From Nectonema munidae (taxonomy: Eukaryota > Nematomorpha > Nectonematoida > Nectonematidae): DNA of 64,000 bases. A program made the translations under genes and the position numbers. The stretch covers positions 682,001 through 746,000 of the forward strand of contig JAUIRK010000925.1 of NCBI GenBank assembly GCA_030549495.1, written 5' to 3'. Shown one piece after another: positions 1 to 11,900 of the stretch. A model generated the notes under the pieces. It saw nothing but the letters and a program-made list of their open reading frames with translations, was not told the origin of the DNA and did not search any database. The number at the start of each line of letters is the position of its first letter. Position 1 is the first letter of the stretch.

Positions 1-890
1 CATGTCTGGAAAAGTTGCCGAATAAAATTCAGGTCAGGGGAGTAGTGATCTCTTAATCCGTAGTAAAAAGTTTTTAAATATAAACCTACTCTTGCTCCTC
101 AACGAGAACCTTTTTATCATTATGTTTTTACCCACCAAGCACATTTGAGAGTCTGCTTAGTGATCGTCCGACAGAATGGAGGAGAGTACGGGTCAAACCA
201 GATTTGTATGCTATATGTTGGAAGTAATTTTATTACAAAAAAAATAGTGGTAATTTTCTTATAATCCGAGCATCTTCCCAAGTGGATTGTTCAATTATAG
301 TCTAGTACTGTCCAAAGTATACTCAAAGAAAGTTGGTGACACCATTAGCGGCTTTGATTGTCCTTTTGTGTAGCCGGGTCAAAATTAAATCGAAGAAAAT
401 TAAGTCAAAAAAGGAATATAAACTTTTTTTCTGATTTTCTGCAAAATGTTATCTAAGGTTTGTGTAGATTTATATGAACAAATAAACTTACCTTACCCTA
501 ATTAACCGAATTTATAAAAAAAAAACACTTAACGTTATTATTTTATTTAAAAATTAGATTCAGATTGACATTAAAATATAATGAAATTATTGTCTGCATC
601 AGTAATAGGAATGGTGGAGTAACAAATATATCTCCTTACTCCCTATTTTTAATCTGATTCCCTTACTCCACTCCTTAGCGCTATTAACAATTTTGCTTTC
701 TTTTTACACTGGCGTTAAATTCTTGATTTATATAATCACGTCACTTTTTACTCTGGCTTCAAATGACCTGTGTGACGGGATCGAAAATATTTCTTGCCGG
801 TTGGCCATTTCAAAAAGTTTAAAAAGCTCTGGTTTAGTCCCCATTACTTCAAGGCAGGCACATCCTCAAAATTATTGAGCATTGCGTGAG
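1..890. other. AT-rich DNA, no gene seen
   Basis: Short open frames only, with no recognisable protein similarity or splice-site support. No repeat ends recognised. Confidence 0.5.
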
Positions 891-1012
891 TATGGTTGGT
901 TAGATGCTGGATTCGATAACTCAAGGTCTTGGGTGCGATCCCGCATCAAGCCTGCTTTCCTCATAGTTCGATACAAGCGGCGCAATTGTGCCTTTTCGAT
1001 GAAAACACCCTA
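891..1012 (+). repeat. tRNA-derived SINE, copy 1
   Basis: The left part reads like a tRNA gene: an A-box-like GGTTGGTTAGATGCTGG is followed about 35 bases later by a B-box-like GGGTGCGATCCC. The downstream tract (GTTCGATACAAGCGGCGCA, then TGTGCCTTTTCGATGAAAAC) recurs near 4600 and 49450. The shared layout in three places supports a SINE rather than chance. Divergence between copies is high, so it is an old family. The exact ends are not clear. Confidence 0.55.
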
Positions 1013-1328
1013 CGGTACCATTACCATTGGGGGGGCGAAATTTTTTTGTTACAATTTTCAAAATTAGTGGTCTGGAAATACCACGGGAGACGAAATATTC
1101 AAGCAATCCTTTAAAATAGAGTGAATTCAGCGCATACCTAAAGTCCTAAATTTATAAGACTACTTTACATTTTTTTACAAAATTGGTGAATTTAAATACT
1201 ATACTTCCAGCGAAAATATTTTAATTAAATTTGCATATCGAATATAAACTAGTTTAAAAAAATCCAAAATTGTTGGGGGAGGGGGGGGGGAGCCAATAAG
1301 CTTTTCATTTGAAAATGAAGTAGTCTAT

Positions 1329-1699
1329 CAGGGGCACGGGGCTTAGCCAGCTCAAAGGGTACATTGACATGATTTACGATTGGCAATAAATGGCCTATAA
1401 CCCACGCATCGTCTGTAAAATATGTTTGATAGGAATTTCAGAGCAGCTTGGCACGCTGTTTGATTCGAATGGTAATAGTAATGTTTTTTAGTTTGTTGGT
1501 TGTTTGATTCGAAAGTCTGCATTCCCTCTTTTATTCTCTTATCTTACATTATCATGTATTCGAATGATCATTACATCATATAATGCGATCATCATACATG
1601 TTTTATAAACAAGCAGCAACTCTTACTTATAGAATATTATTGGGGGGGGGGGGGGGGGGGGGGCAAGGTCATTTTCGCCCTCCTGGATGTCCGCCCCTG
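1329..1699. mobile_element. Small hAT-like non-autonomous element
   Basis: The left end starts CAGGGGCACGGGGC. The right end is GTCCGCCCCTG, whose reverse complement begins CAGGGGCGGAC, so the ends are short inverted repeats of hAT style. A run of about 20 G lies inside near 1640. No convincing 8-bp target duplication was found, so the assignment is tentative. Confidence 0.35.
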
Positions 1700-3780
1700 A
1701 CTCTCTAGACTCTAGAGTGTGTCTAGTCAGATACTACTATTTCTACTTTTCGAACATTCCTTTCAAAACCTGATTTTGGAGACAGAGTATATTTTGATGC
1801 TTCCACTCAAGTCGTCGATAGAAGGTATGTTTCTATTCTAATTCCAAGTTTTAACATTCTTGATAATCTCCTTTACCTTAACTAGTCTGATAATCGCCCT
1901 CACTCTTAAATACTCATATGAAGTTTCATCCTTCTTTTTCAAACGCTCCTTCTAATCTGAGAAAGTCAATTCATAATTTTACGATTGAAAAGGCTTGCTT
2001 GCTCTTATACGAATGGGGGTCCAGGACCTCTGATATCGATGCTGCAAAACTCTTTTGTTTAGTCTTTTAGACCAAAATAATGACAAGACCTACTTTGTTA
2101 TTATGTTATTCCTTAATTTTGCTACTTAATTTTTTCCGCATCTACAAAGCAGTGAAACATTGGCATGTTTGCCCAATCTAGCTTCTAGGGCGTTGAACTA
2201 AGAATTTTTATGAAAGTTAATCTTGAAATCACTTCGCAATTTACTTATTTTGTGTCCATTTTACATCAGTTCATTGACTACATCGTTTAAAAAGTACAAT
2301 AATGATGAGGTCTTCAGATCTCATCCTTGAAAAATTTTCTTCGGAACGAAATCAAAGGAAACACAGACGTATTTTATCTTTTTTCCAAATAATTTGCAAT
2401 AGATGTGTCTGATATCTGTGTCAAAAGACATTTATGGAGGTGTAGATTGGTCTCAAATGAAAGCCCTCTGGTGTGCTGTGATTGTCTAACGAGGTGACAC
2501 AGCCGGTTGAAGATAGAGGGTCTTTATCCGTGTTTTTCATCTTTGTTAGCTTTGACGTTTTCGGTACTGGTTGGGTGGGTCACACCCAAAACGCTATCTT
2601 GACATTTTCCCTGGGAAGTTGAGTATGCGTCCACCTAAACGGCTATTGTTTTAATTTCATTCTCTGCTATTTCTGAATGAATTGCATTGTTGGTTGCTAA
2701 AATATGAATGTTTTTACTTCTCGAATAAATATTTACTACATAACAACATATAGTCAAAATAACTTTATCTCCAATCATTTTAATTTTTAAAATCGCCTTT
2801 TTGTTGCATGCAGATTTTCTAATTCCTAAGTTGATTTTTTAACCAGCTTCGACTCCATCATAATTTCATGATGCATGGCTTCTAACCAAGTGTTGGGTAT
2901 ATGTTTGCTGAGACAGTCCAGATTTCAGATTATTGTCCCAGTGTCCTTTTTAAAATTAAATGTCCCAGTTTGAAAAAATTATTTGAAAATTTTAATAAAA
3001 TTTCCGGTCAAATAAAATTTTCCATTCTCAAAATATCACATCTTTATGATTTCTTTATACAAATGTTTATCTGCGTTATAATTGAAATGATTGTTAACTG
3101 TAAAAGTTGCAATTAATAAATCATAATTTTTGAGTCCATTCTTTATAGTTTATTTGTTTCTGTTTTTTTCTAAAAATGAAAGGAGTTTTATGAATTTTGT
3201 TTTTAAAAACTTTTATATAAAATGGAAAGTTTTTTTTTTAAATTTTTTATAAATATAAATACACTTATACTTTGAAAATGAGTAAAATTTTAATACTGCC
3301 TACACGAAAGTGCTCCCTTAATTTTGAATTACAAGAAGAATATTCTTTTTTTAATAAAACTTGAGACAAAAATAATATAAAATGATTTCAATGTCCAACT
3401 GAATTTTAGGTTTCTCATGGTTGTAATTCTGATATGACTCTGAAAGACATCAATCTAGCTTGAAATTAGCTGCTCAAAAATCAAGTTTCAAAAGTTCTTT
3501 TCAAAAATTTTGATTTTAACCTCATGACCTTGTAATAGCCGTTCAAGTATTAAAATCAAAACAGTTATTTAAAATGGAATTGCTCCGTTATTTTTGAAAG
3601 ATTTGATGAAAACTAAATTTATTTCAATTACAACTCAAACAGAAAAGGTGTTAAAATGTTTCAATTATAGGTAGATTTTTTTGCTATGAAAGGATTACAA
3701 ATTAATCTTCGCATTTTCAGTCCAAAATTTCCTTTCAGATTTCTTGGTGAAACTTTTGAAATAAAAACAAATTTGATTAT
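1700..3780. other. AT-rich DNA, no feature seen
   Basis: About 2.1 kb of AT-rich sequence. Open frames of about 70 codons show no recognisable motif. It could be intergenic or an intron of the MOB2 gene, whose first exon was not found. Confidence 0.4.
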
Positions 3781-3784
3781 TTTG

Positions 3785-4080
3785 AAAACGTGTGATCTAA
3801 CACACTTTTTTGTTTTGAAGACTGCACAAATTTTAGTGGTGTAAAAAGAAAAGATTCAGACGAAGTTTTCAGCAAATTAAAGAAAGTGATGGGTAGAAAT
3901 TTTGTTGACATCGGTTGTGGAACTCATTTTATTCACAATGGTTTTTACATTGCACTTGATGCTCTTCCTATTGGAATAGAAAGTTTAGTTTTGCGACTTC
4001 GACAGAAACAACAAATTTTTTATAATGAACGTGCACGATTTCTTTTTAATATCATTTCATCATACGGACTCCTTTTTTAA
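3785..4080 (+). pseudogene. hAT transposase fragment
   Basis: The translation contains a stretch like GCGTHFIHNGFYIALDALPI followed by IESLVLRLR. It resembles the 'GCAAHIVHNA...ADSLPIDVE...' segment common in hAT-type transposases of arthropods and cnidarians. The open frame begins near 3805 (CANFSGVKRK) and stops at 4080. No element ends were found, so only an internal fragment remains. Confidence 0.45.
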
Positions 4081-4538
4081 TTGAATTAAATCCTTCTCTC
4101 TTTAAAACTTGGAAAAGATGAGAAGTGCTCGCGCAACTCTCCAAGAAACATTTTCTACTGCTTAACCGCCAGTATCATATATCTTCTCTATATACAATGT
4201 TTCCCATATACAATTAAAAAATATACATGTCTTCATATCATATTTTCTGAGAGACGACGATTGAAATATGATAGCATGCTTTCCGCGTACACACAATTTT
4301 ATTTCATAAGCACTAAATATGAATTGATGCGAGAATGGCCTTTCCACGATTCAATGAATGTTCGATGACTTTTGTTCATCGATGAGAGATGCCATCGTCA
4401 CTTTTCTACTCATCTTTTTTCGAAATGCAGGTGGCCATTTAAAGAAAGAGCTGCTAAATTTAGGGATTTTTATTTATTTTAACTACTTCGCGACATATTT
4501 GTAAAAAATGTGTATTAATCTTAAAAATACTAACTTTT
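4081..4538. other. No feature seen
   Basis: AT-rich stretch between the hAT fragment and a SINE copy; nothing recognisable. Confidence 0.4.
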
Positions 4539-4660
4539 TAAGGTTGGTTGGATAAAGTTTGTGCTTCGATACCACACGGCTTCTGGTTCAAGTCTTCTTT
4601 GCTCATAGTTAGTTCAACATAAACAGGTCAATTGCGTCCTTTGATGAAAACACTCAACTG
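4539..4660 (+). repeat. tRNA-derived SINE, copy 2
   Basis: Same organisation as the copy at 891: A-box-like AGGTTGGTTGGATAAAG, B-box-like CTGGTTCAAGTC, then the shared tail TTGCTCATAGTTAGTTCAAC and GTCCTTTGATGAAAACACTC. It is diverged from the other two copies. Confidence 0.55.
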
Positions 4661-5769
4661 AGAATGTTTTAGCAAAAAAATTGATTTTCAGTGGAAAAAC
4701 TTCATATAGTTGAATGGGAAGAAAAATGGGCACTTAAACATTTTAGACAGTTCATAATTTCAACATATGCTGATAAATAAAAGTCTTTTCAGGTTTTAGC
4801 GAACTTTATTCAGAAAGTATTTTATTTACCATCTTAAGATATAACAGAATATCGACATTTGAATTTGTAATCTGCATCTTCTAGGGAAGATCGTTGAGCT
4901 TATATCAATGTGAAAAAAATTGAAATTTATTAAATTTTAGCGACTTTTAACGATATTTTCAATCAAAAGACGCTACTTTTTTGAGCGGTGACAATCCTGA
5001 TCAAGATCCTCCCCTCTCCCGGTGTTTCCTAGTCTTTTCATGTTTGGATCCAATATATATTTTATTGAAAACTTTGCATCGTACAAATTTTTTTGAAATG
5101 TTTTTATTTGCTTATTGTTTTTGTTTTCTTATTGACAATCCTACTGATATAGGCTAGCCGGTCCCGTGGTCGTTTATCGCTTCGTTCAAACATAGGATCA
5201 TTGGTAGAGTTGATTTGATTGATTGAAAATATACGGATTTCTTATACAAATAATTTGAAAGAATGTTCATAAATATAGTGTGAGTCAAACAAGAAGCTCC
5301 TCTTAATTTAGAATCTGTGCTGCATCTCGATCCTTGATATCTGCAGCAATTGGAGTCCGGGGTTTTGAAAAAGGAGCAATCTGAGTTTGAATAGCGAAGT
5401 CGGAAGAAAGGAAATGTCTATCCATGTCTCATAAAATTAAAATATTGACTTGGTTTTTTCACTGATATAAAAATTTCATTTCAATTATTTAAGTACTAAC
5501 ATCAATGACACATTTCGACTACAATTCATATAATTATCACTCTAAATTTTTCTAAAATGCATTCTGATGGCTTATCTTTCAACTTTTTTATTTTTTGAAA
5601 GGAGTAATGTAACAAAAAATGCCTCATAAAATTAAATGTAGCGTTTTAGACCTTTGCTCAAAATAGTGAAAAAATTTTGCTGCTCTAAAAAAGTTTTTGT
5701 TACAAGATTTTTGATCTTTTAATTCTTTTTGTGTACGTGTATGACATCCATTTCCACATTTTGGTTTAG
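4661..5769. other. Sequence upstream of first visible MOB2 exon
   Basis: AT-rich, no ORF of note. It ends in a pyrimidine-rich tract and an AG acceptor at 5768-5769, so at least its 3' part is intron. The missing 5' exon(s) of the MOB2 gene may lie here or upstream of the window. Confidence 0.45.
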
Positions 5770-5969
5770 AAAGGCGAAGAGCCAAGTTTTTGTGAAAAAG
5801 GATAAAGAAAATTCGGGCGCTCCTTTTGGAGGCGTCTTGGAAGTGAAGAAAGCGAATCCAAAAAGCAACGCCAACAAACTCGTTCTCTCCTCTCTCCCCG
5901 GAGTTGACTTCAAAGAGCTGATCATTCTGCCTCCCGGCCTCTGCTACAACGAATGGCTCGCTTGGCATT
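5770..5969 (+). CDS. Mob2: MOB2 exon A (N-terminal part of MOB domain)
   Basis: The acceptor is TTTTGGTTTAG before 5770 (phase 2). The donor GTACTG follows 5969 (phase 1). It encodes about 66 residues: a basic leader beginning KAKSQVFVKK, then FKELIILPPGLCYNEWLAWH, which matches human MOB2 around FKELVVLPREIDLNEWLASN. The base composition is visibly richer in G+C than the flanks. Confidence 0.88.
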
Positions 5970-8900
5970 GTACTGATATCTCTACCTTTCGCCACACGTG
6001 TAGTCCGAATCGGGTTGCAGATTCGTAGTCAGCCACAAGCTTTGAACTTCTGAGTCTCATTAAATTTAGGGGGAGTGGAAGTCGGTAATGCATTAAAAGA
6101 AAGGGAAGCCCTCATGCGTGCATCATTTTTCAGAGTTTATAAGAAACCAGATTCAACTGAATAAAGAGATTCGTTTGTAATGCGACAATCTAGAAAAATT
6201 CCATTCTTCTTACTAAAACGCTCTTATGATTGTTCGAAAATATACACATTACTGATACGAATAGTTTAACCCATCATTATGTACCATAGAAATCAGACGA
6301 TATCTAAAAAACGGGGACGATTTATATTCAAAGTCATTGAAAAAAGTGGACGAAGATGAAATTACTTATGTTCCCAAATGGGGCCTTAATTTTTTCCGCA
6401 TGGGACTCAACATTCATAATTTATCAAAAGCAAAAGTTATTAAATAATAAACATGTGTTCACCCCAATGAGTATTTGTAAATCACTAAGCGACAACGACA
6501 TAACAATAAGCACCGATCGAAGAGCACTGGTATTCCATCCAACGGATGCAATGTAGAGAGTAGGCAAAGGATGTTTTGAAATCTCGACATTTTACTTACT
6601 TGTGTTGATATGGAGAATTTAATTTAAAGGAAATGAATCTTGCCAAGATTCAAGAATTAACCTACTTTAGCGGTTAAGTTCATTTTTTTGTGCTAAAATT
6701 TGATTCCTGTAATTTTAAATCCTTTTCGGATGCTAAATCATATGTCTTTTTTGTTCGAATGGGGAGGTTTGCCTTTTTTGTTAATATTGAAAACTAGAAC
6801 CACCCATTTTTATTTTCATTGCCTCTTTTAAAACACCTTTTTTCTCAATTTGTTAAATTTATTTTTAACAATGGAATCCAATCCGAAAAATGTTAAAACT
6901 TGTTTTGTATGTTTTAGTAATGAATAGTGCGCGCGTTGAATCTAAAAGAGCTCTTTTGTGTGCAGCATCTTTTTTTAAATATATTTCGACTTTTAATACA
7001 CCCTCTCTGCATCTGGTGCACTTTTCGCGCTTTTGCTTTGTCTTTATTGGGGGAAAATCAAAGCTAAATTTTTATACAAAGAGAACACGTGTCTCTGCAC
7101 TCACCCCTTCCTCCAATTGGTAAACCGTACAAATAACATATTCCACATTAACCACTTTCCACCTTGTGGGAATTCGCACCGACCAAAATGATGTGAGGAT
7201 AACCCGCAGTCTCAAAATTAGACACTCACCTGACTGAACCTACAATCAGGCGCTCACCGAAAATCATTCAAAGTAAAATGATATTCACTACAATCAATAT
7301 ATTAGATACATAAAATAAAATAGTACGTACATTACTCCAAAGATATAAGAAATGCAAATATAAATCTAGCAAACTAATAATGAGTCGACTAATATTTACA
7401 CAAAACCAACTCTACTCTCAGATTCCTTACAAAACATAGTACAGTAAAATGTCTCTCCCGATTTCTGCTCCCAAACCATTTAAAAATGTTAAAATCAAAA
7501 TTTTTACGAATTGGAAATATAAAAATACATTTTATTTTTCACTCAGTTCAACTCCTGCCTTTCAATGTTTATTTTTTCTCTTCTTTTTTAGGTTACACGA
7601 TTTTTGAAAACACGAGCATAATCTACGATTCCATTTCTGAATCTTGCACGTCAACTGCCTGTCCCGCAATGACCGGTCCTACTAATACGTAAACTTATTT
7701 TGTTTTCACGTGGTGTGGAGTATGAGTGTTGGAGTTGGCTCATCCAACGAAACCTTTTAAACATTCTTGCTGCTTTGTATTTTCATTTGAAAAGTCAGTA
7801 TAACGAATGAGAATAAATCTTTCGTTTTGACCGGAATTCCATTTATTCCGAAGGATAATTCAACTAAGCATTGAGAGAAAATGAAATTTTAATTTTAAAT
7901 CTAACTTGCTTACTTGTTGCATTCAAAACATTAATTGTATTGCAAATTACATATTACAATTTATAATAATGGCTTATGATTTTTGTCATGCATACTTGCT
8001 ATGTTATGTATACCCGCTATACTTTGAATTTTAATTAGTTTTAAACTTTTTTGGCTTCTGTGTGTAACTAAATGAAATCTAAAAAAGTGAAATTATTAAT
8101 TATTTTTTGTTAATTTATTTATTTATTCATTTAAGAATTTTTTTTTGACCAATAAGAATATATCAAATTATTAGTTAGTTACATGCTTATTCATTTAGTT
8201 GTATATTTAATATTTTAAGTAAATTTGGGGCTTTCGAAGAAGAATGATTTTTTAAATAATAGGGACCTAAAATCCAACGAGCCTTCTGCTTCAAAAGTTC
8301 GAAGTTTATTTCTATATATCCAAAAATTTGTTAAAATGCAGTAAATATACATTTTTTCTAATTCTAATCTCTATACTATGCATTATAAAAGATTGTTCTG
8401 TGTAATGAAAATGTTTTTCATGGTGAAATAACCACACAGATGTGTAGGTGATATCTCTTGAATTTTGACTTATCAGGGTTTTCCTGTTTTGTATTTGATA
8501 AAGCATTTCATGATTTTGAACTATCTTCCCTCAGGAAGTAGAATGGGGTCTTTTGGACCCCACTATAATTTATAACTATATTAACAATACTTTTTCTTAC
8601 TTTCTCGACTATAAAATCCGTTTCTAATCTTTCAATATATAACACCGTTTCAAAAAGTTTTTTATGTTCTTCTAGCATTTGCTGATTCTGAAAATCTGCT
8701 TTATTTTTGCACTGCTATAAGTTTTCATTTTTTTTCAAATTGAATAAATTGGATATACATATATATTTGTATTTACGTGTGTGACTAAATGATTTTATAA
8801 ATGCTTATTAAAAGTTCATATTTGAATTTTGAATTTTTCAAATTATAAAAAAAATCAAAATCGTGTATTAGTTCGGCTCTTTCGCTTGTTTTCTTCTGAA

Positions 8901-11900
8901 CTTTGCCCAGTTAAATTCCAAACGTAATCTCCCATCATACTTTCATCCCATCTTCCTTGATACCGCTTTTTCATCTCTTTAATATCATGGTGAAACCGCT
9001 CTCTGTGCTCCTCCGATACATCTCCAAGATTTGGCTTGAAAAAATCCAAATGAGTATGCAAATATGCATTTTAATTGACATTCTACAATTCAACTCTTTG
9101 TAACTTTTAATCAGTTCCGAAATCAATTCCTTGAAGTTGTCAGCTTTATTTTGCCCTAAGAACCCATCAACAACATTTCTGAATGCCATCCATGCTTTTT
9201 CCTCATTTTTCGTCATCTGACTTTCAAAAAATTTCGAATTTATCATTTTTTAATTTGAGGACCATCAAATATACGGGCGTTTAACTTTGCTTCAGAAACT
9301 TTTGGAAACATTCGTCTCAATTCACATATCACCTGACTGTCAGAAGACAAAGCCGTGATGAATTGTTTAGCAAGGCCAAGTTTGATATGGAGTGATGGTA
9401 AAAGGACTTTTTCTTTCTGTACCAGTGGAGTAAACTTGACGTTATGACACCCAATTTTGAAAAATGTTCTTTTTGGCCAGACATTTTCTGTGTAATGCTT
9501 TTCTTTGTCCCTACTGCTCCATAAACAAAGGAAGCAATGATACTTTGCCTATCCACCATGCATTCCCAAAAGCAAACCGATTATTTTGAAATCTCCGCAA
9601 ATATTCCAATTATACTTTTCATATTTTATCAATTCAAGTAAAATTTTAAATTTTCATAACTTTCTTTAAGTTATAAGGAATGACCGATAGGTATTGAGGG
9701 ATATTTGTTACCGTTATGAAGCAAAACTGCTTTCAAAATTTTTAAGGACGAATCAATAAATAAACGCCATTGGTTGAAAAGATGAGATACTCCAATTTCT
9801 TCAAACAAACCTGAAATATTTGAACAAAAACACAGAGTATTAGACATAGAATAAAAACGTGAAAAGTCTTTGTGTCAATGCCTATACTTTGAAATTTTCA
9901 CTCCTGGAGATAGCAAATTCCATTCCTTCAGTCGGCAAGCTAAAAGCTCTGAAGATGATTTAGTCAAATTCAAATCCTTCACTAAGTCACCGAGTTCATC
10001 CTGGTTAGGAAAGTGATGTTGACTTTCAATGATTTTTTTGTGTTGGTATCCAAGGCTCTTCACTATTGACAGCATCATCATTCTCTTCATCAGTTACAGA
10101 AGTTTGTGGTAAAGATGGAATTGCTAGCTCTATACTATGTAAAACAGGAGCTAAAGAAGAAGGAATGTTCGGATAAACAAGTTTTTTCCTGTCTGTGAGC
10201 TTTTTATACAAATTAAGATCAACCATACAAAAATAGCAATCATTGAAATGATTGGTAGGTTCCCTCCATACTCTTAGAACAGCAAACGGCATACACTTTC
10301 TCATTCCTTTTAACCAGCCTTCCAAAAGTGATTTGCAAGATCCGCAAATCACATGTGGTGCCCAACAAACCAGAGATTTGTCCAGGTCACTAATGGAAAT
10401 CCTGAAATATTTTTTATATGCAAAAGGTATCTTGTGTTTGAGGATATGTTGAATTTGACTTGCTTAGAACTAATATACTCACCACAGACAGCAAAAATGA
10501 TCGGGATCTATTTTACATGTTCTTTTGGACATTTTTCAATCTTGAATGTTTCAAAAAATACAAAACTCGGAAATGTGTAAGTAAAAACAACCTTTAATAG
10601 TTTAAAAACTCCAATTATTATCTAAAAAGCTGCAAAACACAAAGTACAGAATCATGTAAAAAATATTGAAGATGAAATAAAATAATTAGTTGCAATGAAC
10701 TTACCACCATTTAATTATATAAAAGACATAAAAAAATTGAATGAAACAATTTTTTGTTACATTGTGCAATGTATTGATGAAATAGAAGATGTACCAAGTG
10801 ATAGCGAGACAGATAAGGATTGCGAGGTAAACAGCGATGATTGTAGTGAACAAGATGATGAAGGAAATGAAAACGAAGCTAACCAATATTATGTTCATAT
10901 TGGAAAATGGCTATACTTGGAAAGCAAATCCAAAGAAACTTGGGAGAACTGATTGCAATAGTTACCAAATGGACGAACCAGAAAAGTGTGTGCAAGCCTC
11001 CAAGAACATGTCTCTGGTGCTCATTCTGTTAACAGTTTGATGTCAAAACTGTTCATAATAAATCTGAAGTTATCTCAATAATTTCTTTTCTTTCTTTTTT
11101 CTCTTTTGATGTATTAATTCTTTTATTTTCCTAACAATCAATAATAAGTAACTTTTCCTTTCATAATTAGAAATTTTTTTATGTTTGGGTCTTTTGGACC
11201 ACATGATACCAAATAAGTAACAAATTTCATGGTACATCCTAAGGGTTAAAGGGTGTACACTAGGGACACAACTTTTTTAAAATTTATAATTATTTGTCTT
11301 CTTCTGATGAACTTTCTTTTAAAAATAATAAAAATAAACTTTTTGCTGCTATATCATCCAATTGAACTGTGGCAAGTCGTTAGATTAGAGCTAATAATGT
11401 GTACAGACAAGTTTTCTTTGTCTTTGCATACCATGTGTAATTCCTGCATGAGCTTGATTTCTCGTTCGAAACATTGATTGCTTCTGTTAATATTCCATTT
11501 TGATGGCTCTTTGGTCCAATGTGTTGTCAAACATTGTATAGCTTTCTTGTATGCTTGTAACGCCTGGAATAGTCCTGAATAACTTTTTACTCTAAAAGTT
11601 TGATCACTGAATCAGTAATCTGCCCAAACATATGATATGACATGGCAATTTGATTGCAATTGTTCTCTTACTTCTGGCATCAAAAATATGCAAGAAGAGT
11701 TAAGATGGCTCGTGAGTTCCATCTGGCTTTACAAATACTTTGAATTTTTCGGAATTTTATAAAAGGTGGGTGTCCTTTCCCATTGAAAAATCTAAATGCA
11801 TCACCAGATTAAATAAAAACTTCATATCATCTCTCAAGCCACCATGATCATGGATTACATAAGTTCCATTTTGAAAAGACTAGAATTCCAAAGATCACTT

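Noticed and set aside
10701-10898. Minus-strand hydrophobic frame that looks membrane-spanning
   Set aside because: Antisense of the acidic piggyBac-like N-terminal frame in AT-rich DNA.
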